Assembly (NCBI RefSeq): GCF_003688995.1
Contig: NZ_PENI01000018.1
Location: forward strand, 1 to 64,000
DNA length: 64,000 nucleotides
Source: Streptomyces shenzhenensis
GTDB taxonomy: Bacteria > Actinomycetota > Actinomycetes > Streptomycetales > Streptomycetaceae
Direction: 5' to 3'
Shown here: one piece after another, positions 34,322 through 43,339 of the stretch
Position numbering within the stretch: the first letter of the stretch is position 1
How the letters are laid out: every line of letters starts with the position of its first letter
Notes under the pieces: model-generated
What the model saw: the letters and a program-made list of their open reading frames with translations, nothing else
Databases searched by the model: none
Told to the model about the DNA's origin: nothing
Made by a program: the position numbers and the translations under genes

Positions 34322-35617
34322 ATGACGGAGGCGAGTCAGCTGTTCGACGCGGGGGAACGGCTCGACGCGGCGGCCCTGCGGGCGCTTCAGCTGGAGCGGC
34401 TGCAGAACACCCTGCGGCACGCCTACGACCATGTGCCCTTCTACCGTCAGGCCTTCGACAAGGCCGGCCTCCGCCCACAGGACTGCCGCTCCCTGGACGA
34501 CCTGGCCCGCTTCCCCTTCACCACCAAGGCGGACCTGCGCGCGAACTACCCGTACGGCATGTTCGCCGTGCCGCGTGACCGCATCCGCCGGATCCATGCC
34601 TCCAGTGGCACCACCGGCCGCCCCACGGTGGTCGGCTATACGGAGAACGACCTCTCCCTGTGGGCGGACATGGTGGCCCGTGCCATCAGGGCGGCCGGCG
34701 GGCGGCCCGGGGACACGATCCATGTGGCGTACGGCTATGGGCTGTTCACCGGCGGTCTCGGCGCCCACTACGGCGCGGAGCGGCTGGGGTGTACGGTCGT
34801 CCCCGCGTCCGGCGGGATGACTGCCCGGCAGGTCCAGCTGATCCGGGACCTGGAGCCCCGGATCATCATGATCACCCCCTCGTACATGCTCACCCTGCTC
34901 GACGAGTTCGAACGGCAGGGCGTGGACCCGCGCGGCACGTCGCTGCGGATCGGCATCTTCGGCGCAGAGCCGTGGACGGAGGGGATGCGCCAGGAGATCG
35001 AGGAGCGGTTCGGGATCGACGCCGTCGACATCTACGGGCTGTCCGAGGTGATCGGTCCGGGCGTCGCACAGGAGTGCGTGGAGACCAAGGACGGCCTGCA
35101 CATCTGGGAGGACCACTTCTGTCCCGAGGTCGTCGACCCGGTCACCGGTGAGGTGCTGCCCGAGGGCGCGGAGGGCGAGCTGGTCCTCACCTCGCTCACC
35201 AAGGAGGCCATGCCGGTGATCCGGTACCGGACCCGTGACCTGACCCGGCTGCTGCCGGGCACGGCCCGGGTGTTCCGGCGGATGCGGAAGATCACCGGCC
35301 GCAGCGACGACATGGTGATCCTGCGCGGGGTCAATCTGTTCCCGACGCAGATCGAGGAGATCGTGCTGCGCACTCCGGGTGTCGCCCCGCACTTCCAGCT
35401 GCGGCTCACCCGGGAGGGCCGCCTCGACGCGCTCACCGTGCGGGTCGAGGCGCGGCCGGGCGCCACGCCCGAGGCGCGCCGGGAGGCGGCCCGGGCCGTC
35501 GCCGCGGCCGTCAAGAACGGCATCGGTGTGTCGGTCGCCGTGGAGATCGTCGAACCGGAGTCGCTGGAGCGGTCGGTGGGCAAGATCCGCCGGATCGTGG
35601 ACCTGCGCCCGCGCTGA
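34322..35617 (+). CDS. paaK: Phenylacetate-CoA ligase-like enzyme
   Basis: This 431-residue ligase converts phenylacetate, or a related aryl acid, to its CoA thioester with ATP. LRHAYDHVPFYRQAFDKAGL begins the N-terminal domain; the P-loop is IHASSGTTGRPTVVGYTEND near residue 95. YGLSEVIGPGVAQEC and GRSDDMVILRGVNLFPTQIE follow, with the catalytic Lys in SVGKIRRI at the end. The length is exactly the PaaK norm. GGGAGAGG precedes the ATG. No ring oxygenase (paaABCDE) genes are nearby, so the physiological acid is uncertain. Confidence 0.88.
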   Translation: MTEASQLFDAGERLDAAALRALQLERLQNTLRHAYDHVPFYRQAFDKAGLRPQDCRSLDDLARFPFTTKADLRANYPYGMFAVPRDRIRRIHASSGTTGRPTVVGYTENDLSLWADMVARAIRAAGGRPGDTIHVAYGYGLFTGGLGAHYGAERLGCTVVPASGGMTARQVQLIRDLEPRIIMITPSYMLTLLDEFERQGVDPRGTSLRIGIFGAEPWTEGMRQEIEERFGIDAVDIYGLSEVIGPGVAQECVETKDGLHIWEDHFCPEVVDPVTGEVLPEGAEGELVLTSLTKEAMPVIRYRTRDLTRLLPGTARVFRRMRKITGRSDDMVILRGVNLFPTQIEEIVLRTPGVAPHFQLRLTREGRLDALTVRVEARPGATPEARREAARAVAAAVKNGIGVSVAVEIVEPESLERSVGKIRRIVDLRPR

Positions 35618-35631
35618 GCGCTCCGGCCCGC

Positions 35632-37143
35632 TCAGCCCCCGTGCCGCCCGCCGCCGAACCGGTCCCGCAGTTCCCGCTTGAGGATCTTGCCGCTGGCGTT
35701 GCGCGGCAGTCCGGGCACGAACAGCACCCGCTTGGGCGCCTTGAACGGGGCGAGCTCCTCCCGTACGTGGGCGATCAGTTCGGCCTCGGTGACCTCGCCG
35801 CGCGGCACGACCACCGCCGTGACGGCCTCGACCCAGCGCTCGTCGGGCAGCCCGATCACGGCGGCCTCGGCGACGCCCTCATGGGTGTACAGGACGTCCT
35901 CGATCTGCCGCGAAGCGATCAGCACACCACCGGAGTTGATGACGTCCTTCACCCGGTCGACGATCGTGAGGTATCCGTCGGCGTCCCGCATCGCGAGGTC
36001 ACCGGAGTGGAACCAGCCGTCGCGGAAGGCCGCGGCGGTCTCCTCGGGCTTGTCCCAGTAGCCCTCGCACAGCTGCGGCGAGCGGTAGACGATCTCGCCG
36101 GGCGTGCCGTCGGGCACGTCCGCGCCGTCCTCGTCGACCACGCGCGCGTCCACGAACAGCACGGTGCGGCCGCAGGAGTCGAGCCTGCCCTTGTGCTCGT
36201 CGGGGCCGAGCACGGTGGCGAGGGGCCCGATCTCGCTCTGCCCGAAGCAGTTGTAGAAGGCCAGGTCCGGCAGCCGGGCGCGGAGCCGCTCCAGGACCGG
36301 CACGGGCATGATCGACGCCCCGTAGTACGCCTTGCGCAGACCGCCGAGGTCCCGGTCCGTGAAGTCGGGCCGCTCGGACAGCGCGATCCATACGGTGGGC
36401 GGCGCGAACAGGCTGTCCACGCGGCCTGCCTCGATCAGGTCGAGGAGCGTGTCGCCGTCGGGCGCGTCGAGGACGATGTTGGTCGCGCCGACGGCGAGGT
36501 ACGGCAGCAGGAACACATGCAGCTGGGCCGAGTGGTACAGCGGCAGGGCGTGCGCGGGCCGGTCGCCGGCGCTCAGGTCGAGGGCGGTGATGGCGCTCAG
36601 GTACGCGTGGACCAGGGCCCGGTGCGTCATCATCGCGCCCTTCGGCAGCGCGGTGGTGCCGGAGGTGTACAGCAGTTGCACCAGGTCCTCGGCGCGCGGT
36701 TCGGGACCGTCGTACGGGGGTGTCGCCGCGAGCGAGGCGAGGAGCGAGTCGTCGGTGTCCCGCAACGGCAGCACGGGGACGCCGGCCGGCAGCCGTCCGG
36801 CGAGGGCCGGGTCGGCGAGCACCAGCGCGCTGCCCGACTGGCGGACGACGTAGGCGAGGTCGTCGCCGGTCAGCTGGTGGTTGACCGGCACATGGACCAG
36901 GCCCGCGCGGGCGCAGCCGAGGAAGGCGATCAGATAGGCGTCGGAGTTGTGGCCGTAGGCGGCGACCCGGTCGCCGGGGGCCGGGCCACGGGCGCGCAGC
37001 AGGGCGGCCGCGCGGGAGACCGCGTCGTCGAGTTCCTCGTAGGTCCAGCGGCGCTCGCCGTACTCCATCGCGATCCGCGCGGGTGTGCGCCGGGCGCTGC
37101 GCCGCAGTACCCCGTCGACCGTGCTGCCGTGTCCCTGCGTCAT
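35632..37143 (-). CDS. AMP-forming acyl-CoA ligase (FadD13-type)
   Basis: This 503-residue ligase has the P-loop LLYTSGTTALPKGAMMTHRA near residue 168, FYNCFGQSEIGPL, the YRSPQLCEGYWDKPEETAAA hinge, and SGKILKREL with the catalytic Lys. It converges with paaK over 14 bases. It is third in a minus-strand series after the nitronate monooxygenase-like and FadD-like genes, 82 bases from the latter, so may be co-transcribed. The fatty or aromatic substrate is unknown. Confidence 0.82.
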   Translation of the reverse strand: MTQGHGSTVDGVLRRSARRTPARIAMEYGERRWTYEELDDAVSRAAALLRARGPAPGDRVAAYGHNSDAYLIAFLGCARAGLVHVPVNHQLTGDDLAYVVRQSGSALVLADPALAGRLPAGVPVLPLRDTDDSLLASLAATPPYDGPEPRAEDLVQLLYTSGTTALPKGAMMTHRALVHAYLSAITALDLSAGDRPAHALPLYHSAQLHVFLLPYLAVGATNIVLDAPDGDTLLDLIEAGRVDSLFAPPTVWIALSERPDFTDRDLGGLRKAYYGASIMPVPVLERLRARLPDLAFYNCFGQSEIGPLATVLGPDEHKGRLDSCGRTVLFVDARVVDEDGADVPDGTPGEIVYRSPQLCEGYWDKPEETAAAFRDGWFHSGDLAMRDADGYLTIVDRVKDVINSGGVLIASRQIEDVLYTHEGVAEAAVIGLPDERWVEAVTAVVVPRGEVTEAELIAHVREELAPFKAPKRVLFVPGLPRNASGKILKRELRDRFGGGRHGG

Positions 37144-37225
37144 GGCATCCGATCCTCGGGCCGGTGCGCGCGGAGGTCAAGATTCCGTCTGCCGGGGCCG
37201 GGTCCGTTCCCTGGGCGGCGGGTGC

Positions 37226-38776
37226 TCACACCGGGCGGCCCCGGCCCTCCCAGTAGGGGTCCCGCAGCCGCCGCTTGTACAGCTTGCCGTTGGGGTCGCG
37301 GGGCAGTTCGGCGACGAAGTCGACGCTCCTGGGCCGCTTGTAGCCGGCGAGCCGTTCGGCGCAGTGTCCGAGCAGGGCGGCGGCCAGGTCCGGTCCTGGC
37401 TCGTGCCCCGGGGCCGGTTCCACCACGGCCTTGACCTCCTCGCCCCAGTCCTCGTGCGGGATGCCGAAGGCGGCGGCGTCGGCGACGGCGGGGTGGGCGA
37501 GCAGCACGGACTCGATCTCGGCCGGGTAGATGTTGACGCCGCCCGAGATGATCATGTCGATCTTGCGGTCGCGCAGGAAGAGGTAGCCGTCCGCGTCGAG
37601 GTAGCCGAGGTCGCCGACGGTGAAGAAGTCGCCGATGCGGTTCTTCCGGGTCTTGGCCTCGTCCTTGTGGTAGGAGAAGCCGCCGGTGTTCATCTTCAGG
37701 TAGACGGTGCCGAGTTCACCGGGCGGGAGCCGGTTGCCGTCGTCGTCGAAGATCGCGAGTTCGCTGATCGGCCAGGCCCGGCCGACCGTGCCCGGCTTCT
37801 TCAGCCAGTCCTCGGCGGTCGCGAAGGCGCCGCCGCCCTCGCTGGCCGCGTAGTACTCCTCGACGCTGTGCCCCCACCAGTCGATCATGGCCCGTTTCAC
37901 ATGGTCGGGGCAGGGCGCGGCGCCGTGGATGGCGTGCCGCATGGACGAGACGTCGTACGACCGCCGTATGTGCTCCGGGAGCGACAGGAGGCGGTGGAAC
38001 TGTGTGGGGACCATATGGGTGTGGGTGCACCTGTGGGTGTCGATGAGGCGCAGCATCTCCTCGGGCGTCCACTTGTCCATCAGCACCAGTTGATGCCCGA
38101 TGTGCAGTGCCGCGCCCGCGAACTGGAGCACGGCCGTGTGGTAGAGCGGCGAGCAGACCAGGTGCACGTTGTCGTCGAACGGCTTGATGCCGAAGATGCC
38201 GAGGAACCCGCCGAGGTAGGCCTCCTCGGGGGGTTTGCCGGGCAGCGGGCGCCGGATGCCGCGGGGCCGGCCGGTGGTGCCCGAGGTGTAGTTCATCACC
38301 CAGCCGAGGGTGCGCTCGGCGGGCGCCGACTCGCGCTGTCCTTCGAGGAGTTCGGCGTAGGGCCGGAACCCCTCGACCGTCCCGGCCGCGTACCGGTGGG
38401 TCGCCGGGAGGCCGGCCTCGTCGGCGGCCCGGCGGGCGGGGCCGGCGAACCGCTCGTGCGCGATGAGCACCTTGGCGCCCGAGTCGGCGACGATCCAGGC
38501 GATCTCGGGCCCGACGAGGTGGTGGTTGACGGGCACGAGATAGAACCCGGCCTGGCTGGCGGCCAGATAGGCGGTGAGGAACTCGACGCCGTTGGGCAGT
38601 ACGACGGCGAGGGCGTCGCCGCGCTCAAGGCCCGCGGCGCGCAGGCCGTGCACGAGGCGGTTCGCTGCGGCGTGCAGCCGTCCGGCGGTCCATCGCTCGC
38701 CGTCGGGGGCGACGAGGACGGTGCGGTCGGGGTCCTGGGCGGCCTGGGCCCAGAAGCCGGTGGGGGGTGTGCTCAC
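37226..38776 (-). CDS. AMP-forming acyl-CoA ligase with altered P-loop
   Basis: This 516-residue ligase starts with GTG and overlaps the upstream stop by four bases (GTGA). The P-loop is NYTSGTTGRPRGIRRPLPG, with Arg where most ligases have Lys (PKG); this variant occurs in the FadD4-like group. CSPLYHTAVLQFAG, YAASEGGGAFAT, GDLGYLDADGYLFLRDRKID and PNGKLYKRRL (Lys) follow. It is coupled to the nitronate monooxygenase-like gene. The substrate is not predictable. Confidence 0.82.
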   Translation of the reverse strand: MSTPPTGFWAQAAQDPDRTVLVAPDGERWTAGRLHAAANRLVHGLRAAGLERGDALAVVLPNGVEFLTAYLAASQAGFYLVPVNHHLVGPEIAWIVADSGAKVLIAHERFAGPARRAADEAGLPATHRYAAGTVEGFRPYAELLEGQRESAPAERTLGWVMNYTSGTTGRPRGIRRPLPGKPPEEAYLGGFLGIFGIKPFDDNVHLVCSPLYHTAVLQFAGAALHIGHQLVLMDKWTPEEMLRLIDTHRCTHTHMVPTQFHRLLSLPEHIRRSYDVSSMRHAIHGAAPCPDHVKRAMIDWWGHSVEEYYAASEGGGAFATAEDWLKKPGTVGRAWPISELAIFDDDGNRLPPGELGTVYLKMNTGGFSYHKDEAKTRKNRIGDFFTVGDLGYLDADGYLFLRDRKIDMIISGGVNIYPAEIESVLLAHPAVADAAAFGIPHEDWGEEVKAVVEPAPGHEPGPDLAAALLGHCAERLAGYKRPRSVDFVAELPRDPNGKLYKRRLRDPYWEGRGRPV

Positions 38777-39885
38777 GACTGGCCGCTCCTTCCGGCGATG
38801 CGGTTGATGCGGTCGACGGCCCGCTCGAAGCCGCGGGTGAGGTCGTCGAAGACGGCCCGGACGTCGCGCCGGTCGGTCATCCGGCCGACGATCTGGCCGA
38901 CGGGGGTGCCGAGCAGCGGCCCGACCTCGTGCTTCTGGATGCGGGAGACCGCCTCGGCGACCAGCAGGCCCTGCAGCGGCATGGGGAGGGTGCCGGGCCC
39001 GTCCGGGCCGTCCCAGGCGTCGGTCCACTCGGTACGCAGCTGGCGTGCGGGTTTGCCGGTGAGGGCGCGGGAGCGGACGGTGTCGCCTGAGCCGGCGGCG
39101 AGGAGCTTGCGGGTGAGGGCGGGGGACTGCAACTCCGCCTCTGTGGTGGTCAGCCATATGGAGCCCAGCCACACACCCTGGGCGCCCAGGCTCAGTGCGG
39201 CCGCCACCTGCTGGCCGCTGCCGATGCCGCCCGCCGCCAGCACGGGCAGCGGGTCGACGGCGTCGACCACGTCGGGGGTCAGCACCATGGAGGCGATCTC
39301 CCCGGTGTGGCCGCCCGCCTCGTAGCCCTGTGCCACGACGATGTCGATGCCCGCGTCGCGGTGCTTGCGGGCGTGCCGGGCGCTGCCGGCGAGCGCGGCG
39401 ACGAGCACGCCCCGGTCATGGGCGCGGGCCACGACGTCGGCGGGCGGGGAGCCGAGGGCGTTGGCGAGAAGCCGGATCGGGTAGTCGAAGGCGACGTCGA
39501 GCTGCGTGCGGGCGACCTGTTCCATCCAGCCGGTGATGCGCCAGCCGGACGCCTCGCCCGCGGCGAGTTCGGGCACGCCGTACTTGGCGAGGGTGTCCGC
39601 GACGAACCGGCGGTGCCCCTCGGGGATCAGCGCCTCGACGTCGGCCTCGGTGACACCCTCCACCTTCTTGGCGGGCATGACGACGTCGAGGCCGTAGGGC
39701 CGGCCGCCGACGTGCGCCTCGATCCAGTCGAGGTCGCGTCTCAGGTCGTCGGGGGCGGTGTAGCGGACCGCGCCGAGCACCCCGAAGCCGCCGGCCCGGC
39801 TGATGGCCGCGGCGACGGCGGGGAACGGCGTGAAGCCGAAGACGGCGTGCTCGACTCCCAGTTGCTTGCTCAGCTCCGTCTGCAT
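38773..39885 (-). CDS. Nitronate monooxygenase-like FMN enzyme (Rv3553-like)
   Basis: This 370-residue TIM-barrel FMN protein belongs to the 2-nitropropane dioxygenase/enoyl reductase FabK-like superfamily. Signatures are VVAQGYEAGGHTGEIASMVL, LPVLAAGGIGSGQQVAAALS and GAQGVWLGSIWL. In mycobacteria a similar protein (Rv3553) lies in a steroid-regulon region, so an enoyl or nitro-group role is open. It heads the operon with the acyl-CoA ligase. No strong ribosome site is seen. The palindrome at 39928-39944 lies 43 bases before the ATG. Confidence 0.78.
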   Translation of the reverse strand: MQTELSKQLGVEHAVFGFTPFPAVAAAISRAGGFGVLGAVRYTAPDDLRRDLDWIEAHVGGRPYGLDVVMPAKKVEGVTEADVEALIPEGHRRFVADTLAKYGVPELAAGEASGWRITGWMEQVARTQLDVAFDYPIRLLANALGSPPADVVARAHDRGVLVAALAGSARHARKHRDAGIDIVVAQGYEAGGHTGEIASMVLTPDVVDAVDPLPVLAAGGIGSGQQVAAALSLGAQGVWLGSIWLTTTEAELQSPALTRKLLAAGSGDTVRSRALTGKPARQLRTEWTDAWDGPDGPGTLPMPLQGLLVAEAVSRIQKHEVGPLLGTPVGQIVGRMTDRRDVRAVFDDLTRGFERAVDRINRIAGRSGQS

Positions 39886-39927
39886 GGGCGCAGGATGCCG
39901 CAGTCACCGGGACGACGGAAGGCCTTT

Positions 39928-39944
39928 TCTGATACATCGTCAGA
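39928..39944. promoter_or_regulatory. 17-bp palindrome TCTGAT-N5-GTCAGA, copy 2
   Basis: One T/C change separates its left arm from copy 1 at 31889; the spacer differs but its length is the same. Flanks also match (TTT before, TTCTTCG after). It lies before the nitronate monooxygenase-like operon, so this operon and the FadD19/EchA19 unit probably share a regulator. Confidence 0.65.
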
Positions 39945-40030
39945 TTCTTCGGAGGCCGCCCGGAGCCGTCGGCCGGCCGAGGGCCGGGCCAGGGGCCGGA
40001 CCGCGGGGCCGGGCCGGCTCCGCCGTGTGC

Positions 40031-41593
40031 TCAGTCCCGCTCCAGCACCGCCATCGCCGCGTTGTGGCCGGGCACCCCGCTCACCCCGCCGCCGCGCACC
40101 GCTCCCGCCCCGCACAGCACGACATTGGCGTGCCGGGTCTCCACGCCCCAGCGGCCGGTGTCCTCCTGGGCGTAGGGCCAGGCCAGCGCGCGATGGAAGA
40201 TGTTGCCGCCGGGCAGGCGCAGCTCCCGCTCCAGGTCGAGCGGGGTCTTCGCCTCGATGCACGGGCGGCCGTCCGCGTCGGTCGCCAGGCAGTCGACGAG
40301 CGGCTCGGCGAGGTGGGCGTCGAGCTGTGCGAGCGCCGACTTCAGCAGTTCCCGGCGGACGGTGTCGTTGTCGCCCGTGAAGAGCCGGGCGGGTGTGTGC
40401 AGGCCGAACAGGGTGAGCGTCTGATAGCCGCGGGCGACCAGGTCGGGGCCGAGGATCGAGGGGTCGGTCAGGGAGTGGCAGTAGATCTCGGAGGGCGGCG
40501 CCGCGGGGAGCCGGCCCGCGGCGGCCTCGGCGTGGGCGGCGGCCAGCTGCTCGTAGCCCTCCGCGATGTGGAACGTGCCGGCGAACGCCTCCCGGGGGTC
40601 CACGGCGGTGTCGCGCAGCGCGGGCAGCCGCTTGAGCAGCATGTTGACCTTCAGCTGGGCACCCTCGGCGGGCTCGGGCCGCGGGTCGCCGGTGAGGGCG
40701 GCGAGTTCGTGCGGCGAGGCGCCCACGAGGACGTGCCGGGCGGCGACGACGCCCTCGCCGTCGGCCGTGCGGTAGGCGACCTCGGCGCGCCGCCCGTCGG
40801 TGTCGATGCGGACGGCCTCGTACCCGGTCGCGAGGATCGCACCCGCCGTGCGCGCGGCGGCGGCCAGCGCGCCGGTGAGGGCGCCCATGCCGCCGACGGG
40901 CACGTCCCAGGCGCCGGTGCCGCCCCCGATGACGTGGTAGAGGAAGCAGCGGTTCTGCGGCAGGTCGGGATCGTGGGCGTCGGCGAAGGTACCGATGAGC
41001 GCGTCGGTGAGGACGACGCCCCGCACCAGGTCGTCGTCGAACTCCCGCTCGATCGTGACCCCGATGGGCTCCTCGAACAGGGCGCGCCAGGCGTCCTCGT
41101 CGTCGATGCGGCCGCGCAGCTCGTCGCGGGTGGGCAGCGGTTCGGTCAGGGTCGGGAAGACCCGCTGGGCGACCCGGCCGGTCATGCCGTAGAACCGCTG
41201 CCAGGCCGCGTACTCGTCCTTGCCGCCGGTCAGCCGGGCGAAGGCCTCCCGGGTGCGCCGCTCGCCACCGCCGACCAGCAGCCCGGTGGGGCGTCCGGCG
41301 CGCTCCACCGGCGTGTAGGAGGAGATGGTGCGGCCGCGGACCCGGAAGGTGAGGCCCAGGTCCCGCACGATCTTCCGGGGCAGCAGGCTGACCAGGTAGG
41401 AGTAGCGGGACAGCCGGGCGTCGACGCCGGTGAACGGGCGGGTGGAGACGGCCGCGCCACCGGTGTGGCCGAGCCGTTCCAGGACCAGCACGGACCGTCC
41501 GGCCCGGGCCAGATAGGCGGCCGCGACCAGCCCGTTGTGGCCGCCGCCGACGATGACGGCGTCGTACGTCCGGGATCCCTCGTGTGCAGGCAT
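40031..41593 (-). CDS. CrtI-like FAD-dependent oxidoreductase
   Basis: This 520-residue phytoene desaturase-like flavoprotein has the Rossmann FAD motif AVIVGGGHNGLVAAAYLARA near residue 12 and VLERLGHTGGAA. The C-terminal FAD segment is NVVLCGAGAVRGGGVSGVPG. The central YLVSLLPRKIVRDLGL and PVGGMGALTGALA are typical. The substrate could be an isoprenoid, steroid or carotenoid; no carotenoid genes lie nearby. A KstR-like box lies just before the ATG, linking it to the catabolic genes around it. Confidence 0.78.
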   Translation of the reverse strand: MPAHEGSRTYDAVIVGGGHNGLVAAAYLARAGRSVLVLERLGHTGGAAVSTRPFTGVDARLSRYSYLVSLLPRKIVRDLGLTFRVRGRTISSYTPVERAGRPTGLLVGGGERRTREAFARLTGGKDEYAAWQRFYGMTGRVAQRVFPTLTEPLPTRDELRGRIDDEDAWRALFEEPIGVTIEREFDDDLVRGVVLTDALIGTFADAHDPDLPQNRCFLYHVIGGGTGAWDVPVGGMGALTGALAAAARTAGAILATGYEAVRIDTDGRRAEVAYRTADGEGVVAARHVLVGASPHELAALTGDPRPEPAEGAQLKVNMLLKRLPALRDTAVDPREAFAGTFHIAEGYEQLAAAHAEAAAGRLPAAPPSEIYCHSLTDPSILGPDLVARGYQTLTLFGLHTPARLFTGDNDTVRRELLKSALAQLDAHLAEPLVDCLATDADGRPCIEAKTPLDLERELRLPGGNIFHRALAWPYAQEDTGRWGVETRHANVVLCGAGAVRGGGVSGVPGHNAAMAVLERD

Positions 41594-41896
41594 GGTTCTT
41601 CGTAACACGTGATGATCTACGGCGGCCAGAGGCGTGCCGGGGCGCTGCGGCGGCCGGCGGCTCAGTGTCCGCCGGACGCCTGCCGCCGGCGCGGTTGTCG
41701 GGACGGTCCGGGCCGGAGCGTCAGGGCCTCCCGGGGGTCGTGCCGGGGAGCAGGGGTTCCGGATGCGGTCGCGCCGGTGGGTCAGGCATCGGCCGGGGGA
41801 GCGGCGGCCGGCCGGCGCCGTGCTGCCGTGGTCGCCGAGTCGGTGGTCATCGGGTCCCGCTGAGCCGCCGGTCTCCTGCCGTGGCCCCGTCCCGGG
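41594..41896. promoter_or_regulatory. Upstream region of the CrtI-like gene, with a KstR-like box at 41601-41614
   Basis: CGTAACACGTGATG shares GTAACACGT with the reverse strand of the fadE box at 46199 (TGTAACACGTTCTA). It departs from the KstR consensus at the second half (GTG for GTT). It lies 8 bases before the start codon. The rest of this 303-base gap has no gene or clear signal. Confidence 0.4.
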
Positions 41897-42958
41897 TCAG
41901 CCCTCTTTCCAGACGAGCACGGTCAGTACGGACGTGCTGACGGTGACCGGGGCGTCCGACTGGTTGAGGAGACGGACGCGCATGCCGCGTCCCTTCGCGA
42001 GCCGCTTCGTCAACGGGAGCACGGCGAAGGTGCCGCCGGCGGTGCCGATGATCTCGTGGATGGGGTGGTCGGCATGGTGGTTGTCGCCCTCGTACTCGGA
42101 CATACGGGCCTGCACGACCGCGCCGGCCGGCAGCCCGGTGAGGTACAGGCTGACGCTGCCGGTGAAGCGGGCAGGACCGCGCGCCCAGACACTGCCGTTG
42201 GTGGCGTGGTCGCCGGTCTCGTCCGACCACTCCTTGGTGAACTCGATCGAGTCCCACGCACCGGGCTTGAGCTTGTAGGGCTTGGCGAGCCCGAGGTTCA
42301 CGTACTGCGGCATGTCGTCCTCCTCGGAGGTGTCGCCCGCGGCCCAGGCGCGCAGGCCCGCCTCGGACAGATAGGCGATGGATCGGTCGACGGGCTGACT
42401 GGTGAACTGCCAGATCAGCGGGGCCCGTCCGCTGGGCTGGGGCCGGGCCGCGGCCTCCGCCTTGCTGTACGGGGCGGCGCCCCAGGGGTAGGCCGGGTAC
42501 CAGAGGGGGACGCCGTCGGGCACGCGGCCGGCGGCGAGGTCGTCGCCGCTGGTGTAGATGCCGACGCGCTGCCCGGGGAACGCGGCCCGTACGGCGGCGA
42601 TCCAGGCGGTGGCCCAGGCCTTGATCTGGGCGGCGCTGCGGCCGCTGTAGTTGCGGCCGTCCGCGTAGCGTTCGAGGTCCAGCCAGTGCGTGAACCCCTT
42701 CTTCGCGTAGGCCTTGACCGCGCCGATGTAGTTCGCGGCCTCCTGCGCGACGTCCTGGTTGGGCCAGGCGAAGTGGTAGGCGCCGGGCACCAGTCCGGCC
42801 TTGGCGATCCCGGTGATGTGGCCGGCGAACTTCGCGTCCCGGGAGTGCTGGCCCTCACTGGCTTTGGCGAAAGCGAACACGATGCCGTCGCTCTTGTGGG
42901 CGGCCCAGTTCTGGGTGCCCTGGTAGGCGGACACGTCCATGCCGCGGCAGGTGGCCAT
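41897..42958 (-). CDS. GH25 lysozyme-like muramidase
   Basis: This 353-residue protein has a family 25 glycosyl hydrolase domain at residues 5-200, with the acidic site in GMDVSAYQG and HWLDLERYAD (DxE). IVFAFAKASEG and GAYHFAWPNQD are also typical. The C-terminal 140 residues form a beta-rich domain that I do not recognise. There is no signal peptide, so release would need lysis or another route, as for phage endolysins. GGAGG precedes the ATG at 42958. No other phage genes are nearby. Confidence 0.83.
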   Translation of the reverse strand: MATCRGMDVSAYQGTQNWAAHKSDGIVFAFAKASEGQHSRDAKFAGHITGIAKAGLVPGAYHFAWPNQDVAQEAANYIGAVKAYAKKGFTHWLDLERYADGRNYSGRSAAQIKAWATAWIAAVRAAFPGQRVGIYTSGDDLAAGRVPDGVPLWYPAYPWGAAPYSKAEAAARPQPSGRAPLIWQFTSQPVDRSIAYLSEAGLRAWAAGDTSEEDDMPQYVNLGLAKPYKLKPGAWDSIEFTKEWSDETGDHATNGSVWARGPARFTGSVSLYLTGLPAGAVVQARMSEYEGDNHHADHPIHEIIGTAGGTFAVLPLTKRLAKGRGMRVRLLNQSDAPVTVSTSVLTVLVWKEG

Positions 42959-43339
42959 CCGCACCTCCTTCTCTGTCCGGCGCAGCGCGGACACTACGCG
43001 GGTCGAACCACGCCCAGGCCACAACTCACTTGCCCGTGAGACTACTTGAGGTGATCGTGCAGCTGTGTGCGGCGGTCCTGTCGGCGAGTCGGCGGCCGGG
43101 CGCCGGAACGCGGCACCGCGGGTGTTCGCGGTGCCGCGCGGTGTTCGCCACGGTGACCGTGCCGGCCGTCACCCTGGTTGTACCCACAGGGGAGTTGCCG
43201 CCCTCGCCCATGGCCATGACCTGTTCACTCCGTGGTCATGAGGTCAGCGGTTGCCGTCCGTGGAGCCGGCGGAGCCGGGTTCGAGGACTGTGGGACTGGC
43301 GGTGGTGTGCGTGGTGAGGTTGTCGCCGTCCTGGGTCGC
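42959..43339 (-). terminator. Gene-free gap with a terminator hairpin (43110-43137)
   Basis: GCGGCACCGCG and CGCGGTGCCGC form a perfect 11-bp stem with a GGTGTT loop. It could end transcription from the gene ending at 43340, though it is 200 bases downstream. A weaker stem, GGTGAC with GTCACC, lies near 43151-43172. The rest shows nothing clear. Confidence 0.5.

Noticed and set aside
33117..35392. Long overlapping open frames on both strands across the repeat region
   Set aside because: They have Arg/Pro/Ala-rich shadow composition, run into the real ligase genes in other frames, and lack ribosome sites or family motifs.
40031..41593. Carotenoid cluster member crtI
   Set aside because: No crtB, crtE or related genes nearby; regulatory box points to the catabolic genes instead.
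41897..42958. Prophage remnant
   Set aside because: A single lysozyme-like gene with no phage structural, integrase or attachment features around it.
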